Part shown: positions 18,603 through 27,151 of the stretch, one piece after another | Layout: each line of letters starts with the position of its first letter | Position numbering within the stretch: the stretch's first letter is position 1 | NCBI RefSeq assembly: GCF_004346925.1 | Contig: NZ_CP031167.1 | Location: forward strand, 1,446,001 to 1,510,000 | Reading direction: 5' to 3' | Length of the DNA stretch: 64,000 bases | Source of the DNA: Stenotrophomonas sp. ASS1 | GTDB lineage: Bacteria; Pseudomonadota; Gammaproteobacteria; Xanthomonadales; Xanthomonadaceae | The notes under the pieces: generated by a model | The model's input: the letters and a program-made list of their open reading frames with translations, nothing else | Database searches by the model: none | Told to the model about the DNA's origin: nothing | Program-made: the position numbers and the translations under genes

Positions 18603-18763
18603 CGCCGGCCTCGCAGGCGCAGTATGGAAGGACGGAGCGGGGGAGGACGATCAGTGTTCACGCGACTAGTTTCGCCGATGCATGACGGCCGTGGTGTGAC
18701 GGCGACGACTTGCCGCGTTCGCCGGGCGACGGGTAACGTGTCGGCACGCCAAGGAGTTTTCCC

Positions 18764-19525
18764 ATGCGCCGCCTGCCCTGGGTGGGCCTGCCCACCGACA
18801 GCACCGTGCTCGGCCATCACCGTTTCGCGGTGGCCGGCGAGAAGTACGTGCGCGCGCTGGCCGAGGCTGCCGAAGTGACCCCGGTAGTACTGCCGAGCCT
18901 GCAGCCGCCGCTGCCGGCTGGTGACTGGCTGCAGGGGCTCGATGGCCTGCTGTTGACCGGCGCGGTCAGCAACATCGAACCGCAGCACTACGAGGGCGGC
19001 CGCAGCTGGCCGGGCAATCCGCATGACCCGGCCCGTGATGCCAATGCGTTCGCGCTGCTGCGCGAGGCGCTGGCGTTGGACCTGCCGGTGCTGGCGATCT
19101 GTCGCGGCTTCCAGGAACTGAACGTCGCGCTGGGTGGCAGCCTGCATCCGCAGGTGCACGCGGTGCCTGGTATGGCCGACCATCGCGAAGACCCGCAGGC
19201 GCCGGTGGAGGTGCAGTACGGGCCGGCCCACACGGTCACCCTGGCCGCTGATGGCTGGTTGGCGCGGTGGAGCGGCAGTGGCCGGACGCAGGTCAATTCG
19301 GTACACGGGCAGGGTATCGCTCGTCTGGCGCAGGGGCTGCAGGTCGAAGCCGTGGCCGATGATGGCCTGGTCGAGGCGGCACGCAGCCTGCACCATGAAT
19401 TCGTGCTCGGCGTACAGTGGCACCCGGAGTGGCGTGTCATGGATTCGCCGCTCTATCACGCTATTTTCCGTGCGTTCGGCCAAGCTTGCCGGCAGCACCA
19501 ACAGAACCGACTGGATTCCCGATGA
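18764..19525 (+). CDS. puuD: Gamma-glutamyl-GABA hydrolase (class I glutamine amidotransferase fold)
   Basis: A 253-residue peptidase C26 family member that releases GABA from gamma-glutamyl-GABA. The triad can be placed: nucleophile Cys113 in AICRGFQELN, and His220 and Glu222 in GVQWHPEW. The family block GLLLTGAVSNIEP is at about 61-73. GGAG lies upstream of the ATG. It overlaps puuA by 4 bp (ATGA), so the two are translationally coupled. Length and motifs are normal. Confidence 0.92.
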   Translation: MRRLPWVGLPTDSTVLGHHRFAVAGEKYVRALAEAAEVTPVVLPSLQPPLPAGDWLQGLDGLLLTGAVSNIEPQHYEGGRSWPGNPHDPARDANAFALLREALALDLPVLAICRGFQELNVALGGSLHPQVHAVPGMADHREDPQAPVEVQYGPAHTVTLAADGWLARWSGSGRTQVNSVHGQGIARLAQGLQVEAVADDGLVEAARSLHHEFVLGVQWHPEWRVMDSPLYHAIFRAFGQACRQHQQNRLDSR

Positions 19526-20919
19526 GTTCCCGAACGCGCCCGCGCAAGACGGCTACGCCCCCCGCACCGCAGGAAAGCAGTCTGCTGCGTTGGCTGAAGG
19601 AGCGGCGCATCACCGAGGTCGAGTGCCTGGTGCCGGACATCACCGGCAACGCGCGCGGGAAGATCATTCCCGCCGACAAGTTCTCGCACGACTACGGTAC
19701 GCGGCTGCCCGAAGGCATCTTCGCCACCACCGTCACCGGCGAGTTCCCTGACGATTACTACGACCTGACCTCGCCGTCGGACTCGGACATGATGCTGCGC
19801 CCCGATCCGGATACGGTGCGGATGGTGCCGTGGGCGGCCGATGCCACCGCGCAGGTCATCCACGATTGCTACACCAAGAGCGGTGAGCCGCACGAGCTGG
19901 CACCACGCAACGTACTGCGCCGCGTGCTGGCGGCCTACGCCGAGCTGGGCCTGCGCCCGGTGGTGGCGCCGGAGCTGGAGTTCTTCCTGGTGCAGAAGAA
20001 CACCGACCCGGACTTCCCGCTGCTGCCACCGGCCGGCCGCTCCGGGCGTCCGGAAACCGCGCGGCAGTCGTACTCGATCGATGCGGTCAACGAATTCGAC
20101 CCGATCCTCGACCTGATGTACGACTACGCCGATGCGATGAAGCTGGACGTGGACACGCTGATCCACGAATCCGGCGCCGCGCAGCTGGAGGTCAACTTCA
20201 CCCATGCCGATGCGATGGACCTGGCCGACCAGGTATTCCTGTTCAAGCGCACCATGCGCGAGGCGGCGATGCGCCACGGCGTGTATGCCACGTTCCTGGC
20301 CAAGCCGATGGAGAACGAGCCGGGCAGTGCCATGCACATCCACCAGAGCCTGGTGCGGGTGAGCGACGGCAGCAATGTGTTCGCTGGCGATACCGATGCC
20401 GAAGGCGAGTTCAGCCCGGTGTTCGGCCACTACCTGGGCGGCCTGCAGAAGTACGCGCCGCAGGCGATGGCGTTCTTCGCGCCGAACGTGAATTCCTACC
20501 GCCGGCTGGTGTTCGGCGAAGTCTCGCCGAGCAACGTGCACTGGGGCTTCGACAACCGCACCTGTGGCCTGCGCGTGCCGCTGGACACGCCGGAGAACAT
20601 GCGCGTGGAGAGCCGCTTCGCCGGTTCCGACGCCAACCCCTACCTGGCGATGGCGGCGACCCTGGCCTGCGGCCTGCTGGGCATCCGCGAGCGGTTGGCA
20701 CCGGATGCGCCGGTGACCGGCAGCGCCAAGGAACTGGGCTACAACCTGCCGCGCTCGCTGGGCGAAGCGCTGGATGGGCTGGAGCAGTGCAGCGACCTGC
20801 AGGCCCTGCTGGGCGAGCGCTTCTGCCGCGCCTACATCTCGGTGAAGCGCAAGGAATACGAGACCTTTTTCCGTGTCATCAGCTCGTGGGAGCGCGAGTT
20901 CCTGCTGCTGAACGTCTGA
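19522..20919 (+). CDS. puuA: Gamma-glutamylputrescine synthetase (glutamine synthetase family)
   Basis: A 465-residue type I glutamine-synthetase-fold enzyme that ligates glutamate to putrescine with ATP, the entry step of the pathway. Signatures are VECLVPDITGNARGKIIP near 32-49, the metal-binding APELEFFLV, the ATP/metal motif AGSAMHIHQS-like EPGSAMHIHQSLV, and NRTCGLRVP for glutamate/ATP contacts. The ATG overlaps the puuD stop. An in-frame upstream extension lies wholly inside puuD and has no family similarity, so I reject it. potF follows 91 bp downstream. Confidence 0.92.
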   Translation: MSSRTRPRKTATPPAPQESSLLRWLKERRITEVECLVPDITGNARGKIIPADKFSHDYGTRLPEGIFATTVTGEFPDDYYDLTSPSDSDMMLRPDPDTVRMVPWAADATAQVIHDCYTKSGEPHELAPRNVLRRVLAAYAELGLRPVVAPELEFFLVQKNTDPDFPLLPPAGRSGRPETARQSYSIDAVNEFDPILDLMYDYADAMKLDVDTLIHESGAAQLEVNFTHADAMDLADQVFLFKRTMREAAMRHGVYATFLAKPMENEPGSAMHIHQSLVRVSDGSNVFAGDTDAEGEFSPVFGHYLGGLQKYAPQAMAFFAPNVNSYRRLVFGEVSPSNVHWGFDNRTCGLRVPLDTPENMRVESRFAGSDANPYLAMAATLACGLLGIRERLAPDAPVTGSAKELGYNLPRSLGEALDGLEQCSDLQALLGERFCRAYISVKRKEYETFFRVISSWEREFLLLNV

Positions 20920-21010
20920 GCATCCGGAATAGAAAAATCCGCCGCCGGGGGGTAGGCTGGCACCCGGCGCCGGCCCCGCCGGCCCCCCTTCCCGCATTCT
21001 GGAGCACCCG

Positions 21011-22120
21011 ATGAAGCTGCGTATCCTCACGCTCGGCCTGGCCTCCGCCATGCTCGCCGCCTGTGGCGGTGGCAATGGCGGCGCGCAGGACAGCCAGGTC
21101 CTGAACGTCTACAACTACAGCGATTACATCGCCGAGGACACCATCCCGACCTTCGAGAAGGAGAGCGGCATCAAGGTGACCTACGATGTGTTCGACAGCG
21201 ATGAGATGGTCGAGACCAAGCTGCTGGCCGGCAACAGCGGCTACGACGTGGTGGTGCCGACCCTGAACTTCTTCGGTCGCCAGATCCAGGCCGGTGTGTT
21301 CCTGCCGCTGGACAAGAGCAAGATCCCGAACCTGGCCAATCTCGATCCGGCGGTGATGAAGCGCATCGCCACCCAGGACCCGGGCAACCAGTACGGCGTG
21401 CCGTACATGATCGGCACCACCGGCATCGGCTACAACGTGGAGATGCTGAAGCAGCGTTTCGGTGGCAGCACCGACATCGCCAACAGCTGGGACCTGGTGT
21501 TCAAGCCGGAGAACATCAGCAAGATGAAGGACTGCGGCGTGACCATCCTGGACACGCCGGCGGACATGATCCCGATCGCGCTGCATTACCTGGGCCTGGA
21601 CCCGCACAGCGGTGACCCGGCCGAGCTGCAGAAGGCGGCCGACCTGCTGAAGTCGATCCGACCGTACGTGCAGAATTTCCACTCCTCGCAGTACGTGGGT
21701 TCGCTGGCCAATGGCGGCACCTGCCTGGTGGTGGGCTGGTCGGGTGACATCATCCAGGCCCGCGACCGCGCCGAGGAAGCCAGCAATGGCGTGCACGTGG
21801 CCTATTCGATCCCGAAGGAAGGCGCCCCGCAGTGGTTCGACATGCTGGCGATCCCGAAGGACGCCAAGCATCCGGAGGCCGCGTACGCGTTCATCAACTA
21901 CCTGCTGCAGCCGAAGGTTGCCGCGGCCAACACCAACTTCATCCACTACGCCAACCCGGTGCCGACCGCGACCCCGCTGGTGGATGAGGCGATCCGTACC
22001 GACCCGACCATCTACCCGCCGGCCGACGTGGCCGACAAGATGTTCACCTATTCGATCAACACGCCGGAAACCGACAAGCTCTACACCCGGCTGTGGACCG
22101 AGGTGAAGACCGGCCGTTAA
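21011..22120 (+). CDS. potF: Putrescine/polyamine ABC transporter substrate-binding lipoprotein
   Basis: 369 residues. A lipoprotein signal peptide ends in MLAAC, so Cys18 or so is the lipidated residue, unlike soluble E. coli PotF. The mature part starts VLNVYNYSDYIAEDTIPTFE, a typical PotF/SpuD start, with YDVVVPTLNFFGRQIQ and DTPADMIPIALHYLG. The aromatic and acidic residues that cage the diamine (Trp, Tyr, Asp in YNYSDY and VVGWSGD) are present. It binds putrescine or a related polyamine and delivers it to PotGHI. It is separated from potGHI by 3.9 kb of unrelated genes and debris, and its 3' end reappears as a damaged copy at 24221-24385. Confidence 0.93.
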   Translation: MKLRILTLGLASAMLAACGGGNGGAQDSQVLNVYNYSDYIAEDTIPTFEKESGIKVTYDVFDSDEMVETKLLAGNSGYDVVVPTLNFFGRQIQAGVFLPLDKSKIPNLANLDPAVMKRIATQDPGNQYGVPYMIGTTGIGYNVEMLKQRFGGSTDIANSWDLVFKPENISKMKDCGVTILDTPADMIPIALHYLGLDPHSGDPAELQKAADLLKSIRPYVQNFHSSQYVGSLANGGTCLVVGWSGDIIQARDRAEEASNGVHVAYSIPKEGAPQWFDMLAIPKDAKHPEAAYAFINYLLQPKVAAANTNFIHYANPVPTATPLVDEAIRTDPTIYPPADVADKMFTYSINTPETDKLYTRLWTEVKTGR

Positions 22121-22134
22121 GCCGGTCTGGCGCC

Positions 22135-22208
22135 GCCGGGCCATGCCCGGCGGATTGCTTCATCCTTGGCCGGGCCATGCCCGGCGGATTGCTTCATCCT
22201 TGGCCGGG
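22135..22208. repeat. 34-bp tandem repeat (two copies plus partial third)
   Basis: Exact 34-bp units start at 22135 and 22169, with six bases of a third from 22203. Each carries a palindrome built on GCCGGG-CAT-CCCGGC, similar in form to a SMAG core but without GTAG. The second copy contains the stop codon and last codons of the monooxygenase gene. Confidence 0.85.
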
Positions 22209-23594
22209 CGCGGTACCGCCGCCCTGGTCAAGGTGCCGCAGGATCGCCGGCAACAGGTCACGTGCATCGCGACCGCCGTTGCACAGGAACGACGAACTCA
22301 TCCGCTGCAGGTTGTGCATGCCGATGAAGAACAGCCCCGGCCGCGGAGAAACACCGAACTCGCCGAGGGGGTAGCCATGTGCGTCCAGCACGCCCTGAAC
22401 GTCGAGCCAGGGCCATTCGGCGACGAAGCCGGTGGCCAGCACCACCGAGCGGATGCCTGCGGCCTGCAGATCCAGTTCACGCGGGGCGGCGTCCGGCTCC
22501 CAGTGCAGATAGACCTCTTCGGGAATGTAGCGGGCATCGTCGGTGCGCGGTTCGGGCCGCGTGGCGTAGTACGCGCTGGCCAGCGAATCGAGATAGGCAT
22601 ATTCGGTCCGTGTCGCTTCGATCGCGGTGCGCAGCTGCGGGCGTACATCGGCGAAGCGGGCGACATTTCCATCGAAGCCCTGCAACCGGCCCAGCAGCCT
22701 GATGCCCGCGCGGTGCATCGCCAGCAGGCTGATCGAGCTGCCCAGGCCGGCACGCCCCTTGCCGGAAATCAGCGGGAATTCGGCGGTACGGGCCTTGCGC
22801 AGCGCATCCGGTTCTCCGGCCAGGACGGCGGCCGCTTCACTCACATGCTGGTGGATACGCCCGGCCATGTCCCACCAGGTCATCGAGTCCTTGCCGCGCA
22901 GCCGGCGGGTATGCGAATGCCGCTGGGCCAGTGACCAGTGCACGCTGCGACCGCTGTCGCGCAGGTCCTGGGCGATCTGCGCGCCGGACTGGCCGCCACC
23001 GATGACCAGCACGCCGCCGTCGGGCAGCTGGCGGGGGTTGCGGTAGTCGCCGGAGTGCAGCACCGTCAGACCCCGCGCGGGCGCGAACGGGACCCGGGGC
23101 ATCCGCGCGCGGCGGTACTCGCCGGTGGCGACCACAACCGCCCCAGCCCGGATCAATCCGTGGCTGGTTTCGATGGCATAGCCGCCCAATTCGGGCGTGA
23201 CCCGCTGAACCGCACAACCTTCGCTGATCGGCAACGAACGTTCGTCGGCATAGTCGCGCAGCCGCCGGATCACCTCCGGGGCCCCCATGAAGCCTTCCGG
23301 GTCGTCGCCCGCATAGGCATGGCCGTGCAGGGCCATCGTCGCGTTGGCGGTGTTGGTCTGGAACGAATCCCAGCGCCGCTGCCAGCTGGCGCCCACGGTT
23401 TCGGCCTCCAGCACGCGATGCTCGACGCCGGCTTCCTGCAGGAGCGCGCTGAGGGACAGCCCGGCCTGGCCGGCGCCGATGATGACCAGCGGCAGCGTTG
23501 CAGGCAGGGAGCCCGGCAGGCGGGGCGGGAAAGGGGAGGGGCTGTCCGGGGAAGTCACCAGGGTGGGTCCATGCAAGGGCTTGATCCGGGCCAT
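22194..23594 (-). CDS. Flavin-containing monooxygenase-like FAD/NAD(P) oxidoreductase
   Basis: 466 residues. The FAD motif LVIIGAGQAGLSLSALLQEAG is near the N-terminus, WQRRWDSFQTNTA is the early FMO-type block, and a second nucleotide motif VLVIGGGQSGAQIAQDL is near the middle. VVLATGFVAEWPWL and GLFFIGMHNLQRMSSSFLCN lie near the C-terminus. It resembles group B flavoprotein monooxygenases (CzcO-like) acting on amines, ketones or thio compounds, and the substrate is unknown. The open frame extends about 210 codons further upstream, but only antisense across the damaged potG copy. I therefore take the ATG at 23594. It is transcribed against the polyamine genes and its stop lies in a tandem repeat. 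Confidence 0.85.
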   Translation of the reverse strand: MARIKPLHGPTLVTSPDSPSPFPPRLPGSLPATLPLVIIGAGQAGLSLSALLQEAGVEHRVLEAETVGASWQRRWDSFQTNTANATMALHGHAYAGDDPEGFMGAPEVIRRLRDYADERSLPISEGCAVQRVTPELGGYAIETSHGLIRAGAVVVATGEYRRARMPRVPFAPARGLTVLHSGDYRNPRQLPDGGVLVIGGGQSGAQIAQDLRDSGRSVHWSLAQRHSHTRRLRGKDSMTWWDMAGRIHQHVSEAAAVLAGEPDALRKARTAEFPLISGKGRAGLGSSISLLAMHRAGIRLLGRLQGFDGNVARFADVRPQLRTAIEATRTEYAYLDSLASAYYATRPEPRTDDARYIPEEVYLHWEPDAAPRELDLQAAGIRSVVLATGFVAEWPWLDVQGVLDAHGYPLGEFGVSPRPGLFFIGMHNLQRMSSSFLCNGGRDARDLLPAILRHLDQGGGTAPGQG

Positions 23595-23796
23595 TGCGCG
23601 GGGAATGCCCCGGGCCTTCAACAGATCCGGTTCTGAAAAACGTTGCAGATCGAGGCGTCGCCTGTGGTGTCTGGCCGGGACGGCCGCAGGGTCGTCCAGG
23701 GGAGCCCGGGCCTTTGCGCGGACAGGCCACCATGGTGGGGGAAAACCGACACTCCCAGGGCGCCCGGGGCTGGCCAGCGGCCGCTTCCGCCTGCCG

Positions 23797-23892
23797 CCGT
23801 CATATCCCCTGGGCCCCCCGGCCGTTAGAATGGCGGCCGCTGTCCACCGCCCGCTCCCGGAGCCCCCATGCCCGTTGAAGCCCAGCCGGTAG
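23797..23892 (+). repeat. 96-bp perfect direct repeat, left copy (potG leader)
   Basis: Identical base for base to 25944-26039. It holds the untranslated leader of potG with a TAGAAT hexamer, plus the first eight codons. The identity stops abruptly at 23893, where the damaged potG copy begins to diverge. Confidence 0.95.
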
Positions 23893-24220
23893 TCGCGGTC
23901 GTCGACGTCAATCTGGACGTACGCAAGGCTGAGAACTAAGCTCTGGTCGGTGGCTCCAGCAGTGGTAAATCGACCCGGCGGTGTTGCCCGGGTGGTTTCG
24001 AGACGCCCACTAGGTGCAGCATCACCCTCGATGGCCAGCGCCTGGATGCACTGCCGCCGTACCACTGGCCGGTCAATATGGTGATCCAGTCCTATAAGCT
24101 GTTCCCACACATGACAATCGAGCAGAACATCGCTTTCGGCCTGAAGCAGGATGGTCTGGGCAGGGTCGCGATCAGAAGGCGCGTCGGCGAGATGCTCGAC
24201 TCGGTGCAGATGGCCACATG
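23868..24220 (+). pseudogene. potG': Truncated, decayed potG copy
   Basis: It starts with the same ATG and first eight codons as intact potG, then an in-frame deletion removes about 27 codons. A TAA stop at 23937-23939 replaces the Phe-encoding codon just before the P-loop. Downstream the potG reading is still recognisable (a Walker-A-like GGSSSGKST, FETP, GLKQDGLG), with roughly one base in eight changed by eye. Homology ends about 24213-24220 at the codons for LVQM, where it meets potF sequence. Nothing functional can be made beyond a 23-residue peptide. Confidence 0.9.
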
Positions 24221-24385
24221 CCGGTGTCAACCTTGACCCCGCTGGCGGTTGAAGCGGTCCGTAACGCCCCGACCATCTACCTGCCGCCTGACGTGGCCGA
24301 GAAGATGTTCACCTATTCGATCTACACGCCGAATACCGACAAGCTCTACACCCGGCTGTGGGCCGAGGTGAAGATCGGGCGTTGA
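24221..24385 (+). pseudogene. potF': 3' fragment of a second potF copy
   Basis: About 165 bp align with the last 54 codons of potF (compare TPLVDEA, ADVAEKMFTYSI and KLYTRLWAEVK, here in the same order) and end in TGA. It is joined directly to the damaged potG copy. The order potG'-potF' is the reverse of the functional genes, as expected at the junction of a tandem duplication. It has many substitutions relative to potF and no start. Confidence 0.88.
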
Positions 24386-24680
24386 GCGCTGGTCCGGAGG
24401 CGCGGGTGATTGCCGACCGTTGATCAGCGCGCCTTGAGATGAAGGCGCATGCCGTGCAGTCAAACAGCGATGGAATCAGCCCACGATGGAAAGCGCAGTG
24501 GGGGGCGCAGGAGTGAAGCGCGAGCAGCTGCTTTTCCCCAGCCGAGAATTCCCTGGAGCAGGGGTACAGTGCCAAAATGCTGGAAAATGGCGAGTAGATC
24601 AGCATTCGTTCGTCGATTTCTTGCAGTTTAATTCTCATGTCACGGATGCTTGTTGTCCATCCATCTCAAGGAAGTGAATA
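24386..24680 (+). other. Non-coding 295-bp leader of the protease gene
   Basis: I find no credible gene here. Base composition falls from GC-rich to AT-rich towards 24680. The last 100 bases contain AT-rich hexamers (for example TTTAAT near 24625) that could serve as a promoter, and AAGGAAG sits just before the protease ATG. This sequence has no relation to the potF-downstream region after 22120. Confidence 0.5.
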
Positions 24681-25832
24681 ATGAAAGCCATATCCTGGAT
24701 CGGTTCCGCAATCATATTTCTGTCCGGTGCTGCTTCGGCAAATGCGCAGTTGTCCGTGCAGATGAAGCAGGCAGCAGGAGCCGCCATGGCTGACGTCGTG
24801 GTCCACGTCACCTACATCAATTCCGGCGCAGTGGCGCTCAGCATTCCCGAGAGGGGGCTGCCCAGAGTCCTGCAGGATGGAAGGCTGTGGAATGATGCGT
24901 TTCTTGTCGTTTCGCAGGATGGAGATGCAGCTGCATATCGCGGAATCATTGCCCACCTGAGTGCCGCAGCTCGAGAGAAGACGCTGACGCTGGAGCCTGG
25001 GCAGCGGCTTGTTCGACAGGTCAATCTTTCCCTGAACTATGAGCTTCGTCCGGGTCAGACATACAAGATTTCCGCTCCGATTCTTAGATACCGGATTCTT
25101 GACGGTACGGGGGCCGCAGGAGCGGCCGCGATCGACAAGGAGGCCTCCACATCTCCCGTCTCGATGCTGATCGTCGCTCCGCTGCCTCGTGCAGGCCGGC
25201 GCGCCGAAACTGCGCCGCAGGAGGCATCCCGAGTGGCATCCCGAGTGGCATCCTGCCCGCCAGCCCGATTAAAGGAGGTAACGGCGGGAATTGCCGCTGC
25301 GGCGGGTATCGCCCGCAGTTCGAAGAACTATATGGAGTCGCTTTATGGATATGAGTTTGGAGAATCATCCATTATCGTGACGTTCAAAGAGACTGCTCGC
25401 TACAGGTCGTGGTTCGGTGAGCATGGTGATCCCAACATCGCAAATCCGGTCAATGATCGGATCAGAAAGACAGTCTCGGGAGTCGCTACCCGGTTCGCAT
25501 TGCTCAAGCAACCTTCTTGCGATTGCCCGGAAGAGATGGTTGGAGACACCAATGCCTGGATCTCCACTGCAGTTCCCTATGTTGTGAATTATTGCCCACG
25601 TTTTTTCGATCTCCCGGTAGGTCCCAATGTGCCCTCTGGGTCAAAGGCGGCGACCATCTACCATGAGGTAACTCATTTTTCCGATACCTTCGCACTTGGA
25701 ACGTCCGATTTGGACGAGCAGTTTCCAAGCCCGGAAGACGCGCGCTACGTCGCTAGGACGGCGCGTGATCTGGCATCTGAGCACTCATACGGATACGAGT
25801 ACTTTGCTGACAATCATGGCAATGAGAACTGA
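24681..25832 (+). CDS. Secreted aspzincin-type metalloendopeptidase (M35, deuterolysin/Lys-specific type)
   Basis: 383 residues. A signal peptide ends near residue 22 (SGAASANA). An N-terminal region (23-165) of beta character contains VVVHVTYINSG and is typical of the propeptide of this family. The peptidase domain (about 200-383) has zinc motif HEVTH at 328-332 and the third ligand Asp343 in GTSD, the aspzincin signature, followed by SYGYEYFADN. Cysteines at 280, 282 and 305 could form disulfides. Relatives include AsaP1 of Aeromonas. A 12-bp unit is tandemly duplicated near 25230. The GC is clearly lower than in the flanks, which suggests acquisition. The likely role is an exported protease or toxin-like factor. 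Confidence 0.85.
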   Translation: MKAISWIGSAIIFLSGAASANAQLSVQMKQAAGAAMADVVVHVTYINSGAVALSIPERGLPRVLQDGRLWNDAFLVVSQDGDAAAYRGIIAHLSAAAREKTLTLEPGQRLVRQVNLSLNYELRPGQTYKISAPILRYRILDGTGAAGAAAIDKEASTSPVSMLIVAPLPRAGRRAETAPQEASRVASRVASCPPARLKEVTAGIAAAAGIARSSKNYMESLYGYEFGESSIIVTFKETARYRSWFGEHGDPNIANPVNDRIRKTVSGVATRFALLKQPSCDCPEEMVGDTNAWISTAVPYVVNYCPRFFDLPVGPNVPSGSKAATIYHEVTHFSDTFALGTSDLDEQFPSPEDARYVARTARDLASEHSYGYEYFADNHGNEN

Positions 25833-25943
25833 TCGGCGGCGCGTGAAGGGTAGTGTTACTTTGTAACGATCGTACTGATGCGTGGAGGAGCGGGCGGGAA
25901 TGACGGGGCCGCGGGCAATGCCTCGGCGTCCTCTTGCCAGCTC

Positions 25944-26039
25944 CCGTCATATCCCCTGGGCCCCCCGGCCGTTAGAATGGCGGCCGCTGTCCACCGCCCG
26001 CTCCCGGAGCCCCCATGCCCGTTGAAGCCCAGCCGGTAG
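25944..26039 (+). repeat. 96-bp perfect direct repeat, right copy (intact potG leader)
   Basis: Identical to 23797-23892. It includes a TAGAAT hexamer at 25973-25978 that may be the -10 element of the potGHI promoter, the leader, and the first codons of the intact potG. The two copies enclose about 2.05 kb carrying the potG'/potF' debris and the protease gene. Confidence 0.95.
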
Positions 26040-27151
26040 CCACCGTCGTCGACACGACCGGTGTGCCCGGCTATCTCTCCATTCGTGACCTGCGCAAGGA
26101 ATTCGACGGTTTCGTCGCCGTTGACGACGTCAATCTGGACGTGCGCAAGGGCGAGATCTTTGCCCTGCTCGGTGGCTCCGGCAGTGGCAAATCGACCCTG
26201 CTGCGCTGCCTGGGTGGCTTCGAGACGCCCACCAAGGGCAGCATCACCCTCGACGGCCAGCGCCTGGACGCGCTGCCGCCGTACCAGCGGCCGGTCAACA
26301 TGATGTTCCAGTCCTATGCCCTGTTCCCGCACATGACGGTCGAGCAGAACATTGCCTTCGGCCTGAAGCAGGATGGCCTGGGCAAGGATGCGATCAGCAA
26401 GCGCGTCGGCGAGATGCTGGACCTGGTGCAGATGGGGCACCTGGGCAAGCGCAAGCCGCATCAGCTGTCCGGCGGCCAACAGCAGCGCGTGGCGCTGGCG
26501 CGGTCGCTGGCCAAAGGGCCGAAACTGCTGTTGCTGGACGAGCCGATGGGCGCGCTGGACAAGAAACTGCGCTCGCAGATGCAGCTGGAACTGGTGAGCA
26601 TCATCGAATCGTCGGGTGTGACCTGCGTGATGGTCACCCACGACCAGGAAGAAGCGATGACCATGGCCACCCGCATCGCGGTGATGGATGCCGGCTGGAT
26701 CCAGCAGGTCGGCAAGCCGGACGAGGTCTACGAGCAGCCGGCCAACCGCTTCGTCGCCGAGTTCATCGGTTCGGTCAACCTGTTCGACGGGGTGATCGAC
26801 GAGGACCTTCCCGAGTACGTGACCGTGCGCTCGCCGCTGTTCCCGGCGCCGATCTACATCGCCCATGGCATCACCGGCTATGAAGGGCAGCCGGTCGCGT
26901 TCGCGCTGCGCCCGGAGAAGGTGATGATCGGCAAGGACGAGCCGGAAGGGCACACCAACAAGGCGCAGGGCGTGATCGAGGACATTGCCTACTTCGGCAG
27001 CCATTCGGTCTACCACGTGCGCCTGCCCAGCGGTGCCAAGGTGCTGGCCAACTTCGCCAACTCGCAGCGCTGGGCCAGCGATGGCCTGACCTGGGGTGAC
27101 AGCGTGTGGGTGCACTGGCGCGACAACGACGGCGTGGTGCTGACCTCATGA
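26015..27151 (+). CDS. potG: Putrescine ABC transporter ATP-binding protein
   Basis: 378 residues. Walker A GGSGSGKST is at about 53-61, the Q-loop in MMFQSYALFPHM near 97, signature LSGGQQQRVALARSL at about 150-164, and Walker B LLLLDEPMGALD at about 170-181. A C-terminal TOBE-like regulatory domain follows. It powers import through PotH and PotI. The gene overlaps potH by 4 bp. Its leader and first codons are duplicated perfectly 2.1 kb upstream, next to a ruined copy of this gene. Confidence 0.95.
   Translation: MPVEAQPVATVVDTTGVPGYLSIRDLRKEFDGFVAVDDVNLDVRKGEIFALLGGSGSGKSTLLRCLGGFETPTKGSITLDGQRLDALPPYQRPVNMMFQSYALFPHMTVEQNIAFGLKQDGLGKDAISKRVGEMLDLVQMGHLGKRKPHQLSGGQQQRVALARSLAKGPKLLLLDEPMGALDKKLRSQMQLELVSIIESSGVTCVMVTHDQEEAMTMATRIAVMDAGWIQQVGKPDEVYEQPANRFVAEFIGSVNLFDGVIDEDLPEYVTVRSPLFPAPIYIAHGITGYEGQPVAFALRPEKVMIGKDEPEGHTNKAQGVIEDIAYFGSHSVYHVRLPSGAKVLANFANSQRWASDGLTWGDSVWVHWRDNDGVVLTS

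Noticed and set aside
23595..24230. N-terminal extension of the monooxygenase frame across the damaged potG copy
   Set aside because: The extra 210 codons are antisense to the potG'/potF' debris and have no relation to flavin monooxygenases. The FAD motif begins shortly after the ATG at 23594.
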